Shown piece by piece: positions 58,109 through 64,000 of a stretch of 64,000 nucleotides of DNA; the stretch's first letter is position 1, and every line of letters begins with the position of its first letter. Source of the DNA: Sphingomonadales bacterium (GTDB taxonomy: Bacteria > Pseudomonadota > Alphaproteobacteria > Sphingomonadales > Sphingomonadaceae); the NCBI GenBank assembly GCA_028871475.1, contig JAGWMZ010000014.1, positions 1 to 64,000 on the forward strand. Direction: 5' to 3'. Position numbers and translations under genes: made by a program. Below the pieces are notes generated by a model. It searched no databases. It was not told where the DNA came from and worked only from the letters and a program-made list of their open reading frames with translations.

Positions 58109-58948
58109 ATGACCCACATCACCCACCGCACCATCGCCGTCGACGGCCTGAACATCTTCTACCGTGAGGCTGGCCAACCCGGCCAGCCCAAGCTGCTGCT
58201 GCTCCACGGCTTCCCCACCTCCAGCCACATGTTCCGTGACCTTATTCCGCATCTGGCCGACCACTTTCACATCGTCGCGCCCGATCTGCCAGGCTTCGGC
58301 CAGTCGGCGGACCCCAAGATCAACAGCTTCGACTCCATCGCCGACACGATCGAACGCTTCACCGAAAGCGTCGGCTTCGACCGCTTCATCATCTATGTCT
58401 TCGACTATGGCGCGCCCACCGGCTTCCGCCTCGCCACGCGCCACCCCGAGCGGATTGCGGGCATCATCTCGCAGAACGGCAACGCCTATGTCGAAGGGCT
58501 GAGCGAGGGCTGGAACCCGATCCGCGCCTATTGGGAGGATGCCTCGGCGCAAAACCGCGACGCGCTGCGCATGATGCTCACCGCGCAGACCACCCAGTGG
58601 CAATATACCCATGGCGTGGCCGATCCTGCGACGGTTTCGCCCGATGGCTACACGCTCGACACGCATTATCTGGCCCGCCCCCGCGCCGATGAGGTGCAAC
58701 TCGATCTCTTCGGTGATTACAAGAGCAATGTCGCACTCTATCCCACCTTCCAGGCCTATTTCCGCGAGCATAAACCGCGCTTCCTCGCCGTGTGGGGCCA
58801 GAACGATCCCTTCTTCCTGCCCCCCGGCGCCGAGGCCTTCAAGCGCGACCTCCCCGAGGCCCGCGTGACCTTTTTCGATACCGGCCACTTCGCGCTGGAA
58901 ACCCATGCCGAACCCATCGCGCAGGAAATCCGCGCCTTCTTCGCCTGA
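58109..58948 (+). CDS. Asp-nucleophile alpha/beta hydrolase (epoxide hydrolase/haloalkane dehalogenase-like)
   Basis: The 279-residue enzyme shows LLLHGFPTSSHMFRDLIPHLADHFHIVAPDLPGFGQS and the elbow IIYVFDYGAPTGFRLA, with Asp99 at the nucleophile position, as in epoxide hydrolases and dehalogenases. The acid lies in VWGQNDPFF and His in FDTGHFALETH. The Trp/Asn halide site cannot be confirmed, so the exact reaction is open. It follows the CGNR-controlled hydrolase and precedes a quinone-oxidoreductase-like gene on the same strand at 65 bp, suggesting one detoxification-type operon. Confidence 0.8.
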   Translation: MTHITHRTIAVDGLNIFYREAGQPGQPKLLLLHGFPTSSHMFRDLIPHLADHFHIVAPDLPGFGQSADPKINSFDSIADTIERFTESVGFDRFIIYVFDYGAPTGFRLATRHPERIAGIISQNGNAYVEGLSEGWNPIRAYWEDASAQNRDALRMMLTAQTTQWQYTHGVADPATVSPDGYTLDTHYLARPRADEVQLDLFGDYKSNVALYPTFQAYFREHKPRFLAVWGQNDPFFLPPGAEAFKRDLPEARVTFFDTGHFALETHAEPIAQEIRAFFA

Positions 58949-59013
58949 CCTCATGGGCGCGGCCGTCAATGCGCCGCGCCCGTCCCACCGCGAGCACACG
59001 ACAGGAGACAGAC

Positions 59014-59985
59014 ATGCGCGCGATCGTCCTCGACGGCTTCGGCGGCCTTGAAGCGCTGACCTACCGCGACGTTCCCGAGCCCGAGCCGCTGGCGGGCCAT
59101 GTCGTCATCGAGATCAAGGCCTTCGGCATCAACCATGCCGAAATCCATATGCGCAAGGGTGAATGGGCCGAGGCCGCGCCGGTTTCGGGTATTGAATGCG
59201 TGGGTCTGGTCAAATCCTGCCCGGGCGGAGAGTTTCCTGTGGGGGCCAAGGTGGCCGCGGTGATGGGCGGCCTTGGTCGCACGAGCAACGGCAGCTATGC
59301 CGAGTTCACCCGCGTGCCCGTCACCAATGTCGCGCTGATCGAGGCCGATTTGCCGTGGGAGCAACTGGCGGCAATCCTGGAATCCTATGCGACGGCCTGG
59401 ACGACGCTGTTCCGCAACATCGCGCTCAAGGCGGGCGAGCTGATCGTCATTCGCGGCGCCACCTCCTCGCTGGGGCAGGCTGCGGTTAAGCTTGCCGTGC
59501 AGGCCGGCGCCCGCGTCATCGCCACCACGCGACAGAAGGAACGCTTTGCGGCCTTGGAAGCGCTGGGTGTCGAGCGCTGCGAGATTGAGCGGCCTGACCT
59601 TTCCGAACATATGGTTGACGGCCGCGCCATCGACGCCGTGCTCAATCTGGTGGGCAACACGGTGGTGCTGGATTCGCTCAGGATGCTGCGCCGTGATGGC
59701 CGCTCGTGTCTGGCAGGCTGGTTGGGCGGGCTCGACCCGATCCCCGATTTCAACCCGCTGCTCCAGATGCCCAGCGGCGTGAACCTGACCTTTTTCGGCA
59801 GCTTCGTTTTCGGCATGCCGCAGTTCCCTCTGTCCGACGTGCCGCTTGCGAAGATCGCGCAGGATGCGGCGGCGGGCCTGTTCGACATCAGACCGGCGCG
59901 CGTGTTCGACTTCGAAGACGTCGCCGAGGCGCACCGCCTTGTCGAAGCCAACGCGGCTGGCGGCAAGCTGGTCGTCCTTCACTGA
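59014..59985 (+). CDS. quinone oxidoreductase-like zinc-free alcohol dehydrogenase
   Basis: The 323-residue medium-chain dehydrogenase/reductase has no zinc-binding cysteines. Its conserved parts are MRAIVLDGFGGLEALTYRDVPEPEPLAGHVVIEIKAFGINHAEIHMRKG, the nucleotide-binding RGATSSLGQAAVKLAVQAGARVIATTR and the end HRLVEANAAGGKLVV. This points to an NADPH:quinone or enone reductase. The ATG at 59014 follows AGGAGAC. It lies between the Asp-type hydrolase and the SDR-like gene with short gaps, so the three are probably co-transcribed. Confidence 0.8.
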   Translation: MRAIVLDGFGGLEALTYRDVPEPEPLAGHVVIEIKAFGINHAEIHMRKGEWAEAAPVSGIECVGLVKSCPGGEFPVGAKVAAVMGGLGRTSNGSYAEFTRVPVTNVALIEADLPWEQLAAILESYATAWTTLFRNIALKAGELIVIRGATSSLGQAAVKLAVQAGARVIATTRQKERFAALEALGVERCEIERPDLSEHMVDGRAIDAVLNLVGNTVVLDSLRMLRRDGRSCLAGWLGGLDPIPDFNPLLQMPSGVNLTFFGSFVFGMPQFPLSDVPLAKIAQDAAAGLFDIRPARVFDFEDVAEAHRLVEANAAGGKLVVLH

Positions 59986-60009
59986 TCCATGAACCGAGAG
60001 AAGAAAACC

Positions 60010-60780
60010 ATGACCAACTCCGTCGCTATCGTCACCGGAGCCAGTCAGGGCATCGGCCGCGCCACCGCCTTGCGTCTGGCCCGGGATTTCGCAGCTCTGG
60101 TGCTGGTCGCCCGCAACCTTGACAGCCTCGAGGCAACCGCAAGGGAGATCGAGGCAGAGGGCAGGGAAGTCCTCACCATCGCGGCGGATCTTGCGGACCT
60201 TGCCGCGCCCGCCATTGTGGTCGAGCAGACGCTGGCGCGTTTCGGGCGCATCGACGCGCTGCTCAACATTGCAGGCGCCGTGCCGCAGATCGACCTGTTC
60301 GACATGACCGACGAGCAATGGGACGCAGGTTTCGCGCTGAAGCTCCACGGTGCGCGGCGGCTGACCATCGCCGCCTGGCCCGCGCTGAAGGAATGCAAGG
60401 GGTCGGTGGTGCTGATTTCGGGCAATTCGGCACAAATGCCCAAGGCGCCTTATGCGGCGGTGGGCACCATCAACGCTGCCATCGTCGCGCTGGCCAGGGC
60501 CTTTGCCGACCGGGGCATTGCCGATGGCGTGCAGGTCAACAGCGTTCTGCCCGGCCCGGTGATGACCAGGCGCCGCCGTTCCTACCTTCAACGTTGGGCT
60601 TCGCTGCACGGCATGTCGGTCGAGGAGGCGACCCTGAAATTCCCGCAGGATGCCGGCATTGCTCGCTATGGCGAGCCTGAGGAGATCGCCGAGTTGATGG
60701 CCTTTCTCGTCTCGCCCGGCGCGCGCTGGATGACTGGCTCGACCCTGCGCATGGATGGCGGCGAGGTCAAAACCATCTGA
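60010..60780 (+). CDS. SDR-fold protein with degenerate active site
   Basis: The 256-residue protein has the SDR cofactor motif IVTGASQGIGRATALRLA (TGxxxGxG), NIAGAVPQ (NxAG), the Ser-containing VVLISGNSAQ and VNSVLPGPVMT. The catalytic Tyr-x-x-x-Lys is not recognisable: the expected place reads KAPYAAVGTINAAIVALARAF, without a Lys four residues after the Tyr. It probably binds NAD(P) but may not act as a classical dehydrogenase. The ATG at 60010 is preferred; an in-frame ATG at 59989 would add seven residues. It ends the operon, facing a convergent AraC gene. Confidence 0.75.
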   Translation: MTNSVAIVTGASQGIGRATALRLARDFAALVLVARNLDSLEATAREIEAEGREVLTIAADLADLAAPAIVVEQTLARFGRIDALLNIAGAVPQIDLFDMTDEQWDAGFALKLHGARRLTIAAWPALKECKGSVVLISGNSAQMPKAPYAAVGTINAAIVALARAFADRGIADGVQVNSVLPGPVMTRRRRSYLQRWASLHGMSVEEATLKFPQDAGIARYGEPEEIAELMAFLVSPGARWMTGSTLRMDGGEVKTI

Positions 60781-60822
60781 CGCATCGACAGGCACCCGGT
60801 CGTTGTCGATGCCGCGACCGGG

Positions 60823-61773
60823 CTATAGGCGCACGCCCTTGCGAAACTGCGAGGGCGTGGCGCTGATGTGTTTCTTGAACGCGCGCTGGAATGCCGCCTC
60901 TGACTGATACCCGACGGCTTCCGCGATGGCCCCGGTAGACATGACGGTGTTCCGCAGCTTTCGTGCGGCAACGGTCATCCGGATATCGGTGAGCAGGTCG
61001 GCGGCTGTTCGGCCCAACCGTTGCTGGACATGGCGCACGAAGGTCGCCCGCGACATGCCACACAGCATTGCCAGATCGGGGAGCGTCCATCCGCGCTCCG
61101 GATGCCGGAACATGCCGGAAAGCGCGGGAGCGAGGCGCGGATGCCCGGCCAGAGCGAGCAGGCCGGTTGGTGCCTCCACTGTCTCGCCGGCCATTCGAAT
61201 GGCCAGTGTGAACAGCGCCGTCGAGAGGCCGTTAAGCATCGCATGCCCCCCTAGATTGTCCTGCGAAGATTCTGTCCGCATAAGCCTGACCAGGTTGGCC
61301 AACTGCTTTCGCGTTTCCGTGGCACTGGGCGTCTCGCCTTGCGATCGCGCCACAAATCGTTCCGGAAAATAGCTACGAAGCAGCCGCTCATGGGTAGGCG
61401 AGACAAAAAAGCGCCCGCACAGCATGTCGAGGCGCTCACCCTCCCCGTCGTTCTCGTCGATCATCACCGCTGATCCAGCACGCTGACGTATCGCCGAAGG
61501 CTCATCGCCGCTTCCATCATGCAATGTATGCGCGCTGCCTCGCGGAATGATCAGAATGTCGCCCGCCGACAGGTGCAGCGACGGCCCACCATTTGGATCA
61601 TCGAGCAGCGCCGTGCCTGCCAGAACGATGTGATAGGGGATTTCTCCCGCCGTTGCTGTCTCGAAATTGAGCCGCCAAGGCGCGCCAAACAGGCAATGAT
61701 GCTCGATCTGCCCTGTAATCGGCACAAGATCGAGAAATTGACTGAGCCAGTCCGCAGAATCGAGCATGAGCAT
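60823..61773 (-). CDS. AraC-family transcriptional regulator (cupin N-terminus)
   Basis: The 316-residue protein has an N-terminal cupin-type sensor domain (FETATAGEIPYHIVLAGTALLDDPNGGPSLHLSAGDILIIPRGSAH). Its C-terminal AraC domain carries two helix-turn-helix units (WTLPDLAMLCGMSRATFVRHVQQRLGRTAADLLTDIRMTVAARKL and TGAIAEAVGYQSEAAFQRAFKKHISATPSQFRK). This is the Cupin_6/AraC layout often divergent from oxidoreductase genes. It is divergent from the AhpD-like and DUF417 genes, with 21-bp spaced TTGAG direct repeats between them. Confidence 0.85.
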   Translation of the reverse strand: MLMLDSADWLSQFLDLVPITGQIEHHCLFGAPWRLNFETATAGEIPYHIVLAGTALLDDPNGGPSLHLSAGDILIIPRGSAHTLHDGSGDEPSAIRQRAGSAVMIDENDGEGERLDMLCGRFFVSPTHERLLRSYFPERFVARSQGETPSATETRKQLANLVRLMRTESSQDNLGGHAMLNGLSTALFTLAIRMAGETVEAPTGLLALAGHPRLAPALSGMFRHPERGWTLPDLAMLCGMSRATFVRHVQQRLGRTAADLLTDIRMTVAARKLRNTVMSTGAIAEAVGYQSEAAFQRAFKKHISATPSQFRKGVRL

Positions 61774-61783
61774 TTTCCAAAAT

Positions 61784-61816
61784 TTGAGACGTTAGGGCAT
61801 ATTATTGAGCGTTGCG
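61784..61816. promoter_or_regulatory. TTGAG direct repeats, candidate AraC site
   Basis: TTGAGACGTTAG (61784-61795) and TTGAGCGTTGCG (61805-61816) start exactly 21 bp apart in the gap between the AraC gene and the AhpD-like gene. Two helical turns is the usual spacing of AraC half-sites. Only the TTGAG cores match well, so this remains a suggestion. Confidence 0.35.
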
Positions 61817-61892
61817 AGAATTAGCAATCTCACTTTTCTGGCCTAAACCGCCCTCACCGGCAAGCAAGCCGATACAGAGAAAGGAAGACATC

Positions 61893-62429
61893 ATGCCTCG
61901 CATCGACACCCCCGCCCTCGACACTGCCACCGGCGCTTCCGCCGAAGTGTTCGGCCAGATCAAGAAGGCCGTCGGCAGCGTGCCCAACACCTTTGCTGCC
62001 ATCGGCTTTGCCGCTCCCGCCGCGCTGAAAGCCGTTCTCGCTGCCGATGGCGTGCTGGCCGCAGGCTCGCTTTCCAAGGCCGATCAGGAGACGATCAAGC
62101 TGCTGGTGAGCGCCACGGTGGGCTGTGACTATTGCGTCGCCGCCCACAGCCTGATCGGCAAGCTGGCCGGTCTTTCGCCCGAGGCGCTGCGCCACATTCG
62201 CCGCGGCGAGCCGACCGGGGACGCCAGGCGCGACGCGCTGATCCGCTTCGTCAGCCTGCTGGCCGGCACCAGCGGCACCATCGAGCGCGCCGAATACGAC
62301 GCCATCCGCGCCGCCGGTTACACCGACACGCAGCTCGTCGAGATCAGCCTGGCCATCGCCACGACCACTTTCACCAATGTGTTCAACCGCATCAACGACA
62401 CCGCCATCGACTTTCCGGCGGTGAACTGA
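61893..62429 (+). CDS. AhpD/carboxymuconolactone-decarboxylase-like peroxidase
   Basis: The protein (about 178 residues) has the AhpD-type active site GCDYCVAAHSLIG (Cys78-x-x-Cys81, His85) preceded by DQETIKLLVSATV. Such proteins act as disulfide-dependent alkylhydroperoxidases or as relatives of carboxymuconolactone decarboxylase; the CxxC-x3-H favours the former. The ATG at 61893 follows AAGGAAG. It is divergent from the AraC regulator and followed by a DUF417 membrane protein, a common pairing in reactive-chlorine or redox-stress loci. Confidence 0.8.
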   Translation: MPRIDTPALDTATGASAEVFGQIKKAVGSVPNTFAAIGFAAPAALKAVLAADGVLAAGSLSKADQETIKLLVSATVGCDYCVAAHSLIGKLAGLSPEALRHIRRGEPTGDARRDALIRFVSLLAGTSGTIERAEYDAIRAAGYTDTQLVEISLAIATTTFTNVFNRINDTAIDFPAVN

Positions 62430-62540
62430 GGCGACGCAGAGCGCCCTTGGTGGGCGCCCACCCTTCGCAAACGCACCCCATCACACAGGAGCAGGCCGGC
62501 ACAGGTGCAGGGTCTTGTCGCTCCGACAGGGAGAACAACC

Positions 62541-63035
62541 ATGATCTATCTTGCAAACATTCTGGGCCGCACCGGCTTCCTCAACCGCAACGTCGATTAT
62601 CACCTGCTGCGCGGCGCAATGGTGATCATCTTCGCCTGGTTCGGCTATGACAAATGGTTCGACGCCGAGATCGAGGGCCTGCTGCCCATCATCACCCATG
62701 GCCCGCTGATCTTCTGGACGATCCCGGTGCTGGGCATCCATGGCACGGCGATCCTGCTGGGCACCTCTGAATGGACCTTCGGCACGCTGCTGCTGCTGGG
62801 CTTCTGGAACAAGAAGCTGGGCATGGTGGGCGCGCTTGGCTCGACGGCGACCTTCATCGCCACGCTCACCGTCTTCCCCTTCGTGCCTGACGCATGGCTG
62901 GGCGGTGCTGGCGGCTTCCCTGCCATGACGATCAACACCGCGTTCCTGCTCAAGGATCTCGTGCTGCTGGCGGTGTCTCTCTATCTCCTGCGCCAGGACG
63001 CCGTCCGGGTGATCGAGGCCCACAGCGCCAAGTGA
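62541..63035 (+). CDS. DUF417/YkgB-like membrane protein
   Basis: The 164-residue protein has four predicted membrane helices: LRGAMVIIFAWFGYDKWFDAEIEGLLPIITHGPLIFW, the TAILLGTSEWTFGTLLLLGFW region, the ATFIATLTVFPFV region and INTAFLLKDLVLLAVSLYLL. The conserved F-W-x-G-x-x-K-[FW]-x-x-x-E-x-x-x-I-x-P-L-[IV]-x-x-x-P and F-x-x-K-D-x-x-x-L motifs belong to YkgB/RclC-type proteins linked to reactive-chlorine resistance. The AraC-regulated position beside an AhpD-like gene fits. A clear hairpin terminator follows. Confidence 0.8.
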   Translation: MIYLANILGRTGFLNRNVDYHLLRGAMVIIFAWFGYDKWFDAEIEGLLPIITHGPLIFWTIPVLGIHGTAILLGTSEWTFGTLLLLGFWNKKLGMVGALGSTATFIATLTVFPFVPDAWLGGAGGFPAMTINTAFLLKDLVLLAVSLYLLRQDAVRVIEAHSAK

Positions 63036-63053
63036 TCGCAAGGGCAGGATCAG

Positions 63054-63080
63054 AATGGCCGCTCCTCGGGAGCGGCCATT
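63054..63080 (+). terminator. Rho-independent-type terminator
   Basis: AATGGCCGCTCC and GGAGCGGCCATT form a perfect 12-bp stem with a TCG loop, 18 bp after the DUF417 stop. It is followed by only a short T/C stretch (TCCTT). The perfect GC-rich stem makes it a confident end of the AhpD-DUF417 transcript. Confidence 0.75.
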
Positions 63081-63085
63081 TCCTT

Positions 63086-63767
63086 GTGGCTGTGGAGCAG
63101 TGTCGTGTCAGCCGAGCGTTGGCACTGCTCGAAACGTCACTGTGGATTGCAGGCGGCCTCGTCCTGCTGAACGCTTTCAGCGTGCACCCGCGGATGCCGG
63201 CAGGCTATTCCGCGACTTTTGCAACGGTAGTCGGTGGCATCCTGTTCGCCGTAGGCGCCTTCGTAAACCGCACCTGCATTTTCGGCTCGGTTGCCCGCTT
63301 GGGATCTGGTAAATGGGCTTATCTGGCAACGCTGGTCGGTTACTTTCCGGGCTGTTTGATCGGGCGGGTCCTGCCGGCTCCAGGGCAATTGAAGGATGCT
63401 TCACGCCTGCTGGGCAGCCCAATGTGGCTGGCGTTGTTGGTCGGAGCCGTGCTTGCTGCCCGATCACTTTCGCATGTCCGCCGTGTCCGGAAGAACGCTG
63501 GCACACTGGAGCCTATCTGGTCTCCCCCTGTTGCAACCATAATGATTGGTCGGCGGGCAAGATGCGCGTGGTTCGTCCCGATCCGGCCAGCGGAGCGCGC
63601 ACCTTCGCGGGTGGCGCGATCATGGGGCTGGGGGAGTTTTGATACCGGGGGGCAATACCGGGCTGATCCTGGTCGGCGTGCCGATGCTTTGGCCTTACGC
63701 ATGGCCTGCCTTTGCGACAATCTGCCTCACGATCTATGTGGCAGTGCGCCTGACCTTTGTCCGATAG
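63086..63767 (+). pseudogene. decayed YeeE/YedE (DUF395)-like transporter gene
   Basis: Three forward frames must be joined to read the gene. The first carries LWIAGGLVLLNAFSVHPRMP and NRTCIFGSVARLGSGKWAYLATLVGYFPGC, with the conserved Cys of thiosulfate/sulfur-transport family members. The second carries DWSAGKMRVVRPDPASGARTFAGGAIMGLG, and the third LIPGGNTGLILVGVPMLWPYAWPAFATICLTIY, ending at 63767. Two frame changes after about 63540 break it, and no normal start is seen beyond a GTG near 63086, right behind the terminator. Sequencing error could explain one shift but hardly both plus the missing start. Confidence 0.5.
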
Positions 63768-63783
63768 GAACGGCAGGCGAACC

Positions 63784-64000
63784 CTAGCGAGGCCTGTACA
63801 TCGCCTCGATCATCCCGAAACGGTCAAAGCCCCAGAAGGCTTCGCCATCGATCTGGATGACCGGCGATCCGAAGATGCCCTGGGCGATTGCGGCCTCGGT
63901 TTCATGCCGCAGCCGGTCCTTGACCGCCGGTTCCTGCATGCCCGCGATGATGGCGGCCCTCTCGAAGCCAAGCGCCGAGGCGACCTCGATGGCAGCTTCC
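63784..64000 (-). CDS. DsbA-family 2-hydroxychromene-2-carboxylate isomerase-like protein (partial)
   Basis: The reverse strand from the window edge encodes EAAIEVASALGFERAAIIAG, then VKDRLRHETEAAIAQGIFGSPVIQIDGEAFWGFDRFGMIEAMYRPR before a TAG at 63784-63786. The GIFGxPxxxIDGExFWGxDR block is the C-terminal signature of the DsbA-like HCCA isomerase and glutathione-transferase kappa group. The N-terminal active-site region lies outside the window. The substrate cannot be named; homologues act in aromatic degradation or glutathione chemistry. Confidence 0.75.
   Translation of the reverse strand, partial: EAAIEVASALGFERAAIIAGMQEPAVKDRLRHETEAAIAQGIFGSPVIQIDGEAFWGFDRFGMIEAMYRPR

Noticed and set aside
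1..64000. CRISPR arrays, rRNA genes, prophage structural genes or biosynthetic gene clusters
   Set aside because: No regularly spaced direct repeats, rRNA signatures, capsid/tail-like proteins or synthase domains were seen anywhere in the window.

Overview
The window reads as chromosomal DNA of an alphaproteobacterium of the order Sphingomonadales, most likely Novosphingobium or a close relative. I base this on high GC, a large TonB-dependent receptor with many periplasmic or Tat-type glycosidases and no SusD partner, and small families common in sphingomonads (DUF2274 beside an AlpA-type regulator, DUF6771, HigBA and RES-Xre loci). The genus is inference from gene content.

1-9.8 kb is an accessory region. 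It starts with the end of an outer-membrane barrel protein and a secreted alpha/beta hydrolase. A run of toxin-antitoxin loci follows: a decayed parDE, Xre-RES, higBA, an intact parDE and a nucleotidyltransferase pair. These are mixed with an IS5-type transposase fragment, the 3' tail of a group II intron and a LysR fragment. Two tRNA-Met-like 3' fragments (6098-6140 and 9787-9828) bracket a 3.7-kb island remnant with DUF2274/AlpA genes and two different tyrosine recombinase genes truncated into each other.

9.8-19.6 kb is ordinary chromosome: LysR with a divergent hydrolase and DUF1275 transporter, an AsmA-type protein, an overlapping FAD-protein/DUF1543 pair, a 65-residue hypothetical protein and a GAF-GGDEF-EAL protein.

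19.7-52.9 kb is a large hemicellulose-side-chain utilisation locus. It comprises a TonB-dependent receptor; an MFS transporter with a cytoplasmic GH43 xylosidase; two PA14-containing GH31 enzymes with a LacI regulator; a second LacI regulator with GH43-CBM6 and GH2; GH97-GH95-IclR; an esterase; and GH3. The glycosidase set best fits substituted xyloglucan (alpha-xylosidase, beta-galactosidase, alpha-L-fucosidase/L-galactosidase, arabinosidase, beta-glucosidase/xylosidase), but no endo-glucanase is encoded here. Embedded in it is a divergent set: aldo/keto reductase, COG3618 lactonase, LgoD-like L-galactonate dehydrogenase, UxaB-like tagaturonate reductase and a FucP-like permease. Together these spell a complete route from L-galactose to D-altronate. 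No fuconate dehydratase is present, so L-galactose explains the gene set better than L-fucose.

53-56.5 kb is a second accessory patch: a Tn3 transposase remnant, a two-gene unit of unknown function, a RHH/ParE toxin-antitoxin pair and a truncated IS630.

56.6-64 kb holds small regulators and redox/hydrolase genes: a CGNR regulator divergent from an alpha/beta hydrolase lacking its nucleophile serine, an Asp-nucleophile hydrolase, a quinone-oxidoreductase-like protein, an SDR-fold protein without its catalytic Tyr/Lys, an AraC regulator divergent from an AhpD-like protein and a DUF417 membrane protein, a decayed YeeE/YedE-like gene and the end of a DsbA/HCCA-isomerase gene. A motif shared by two promoters here (57286 and 58066) suggests a small regulon.
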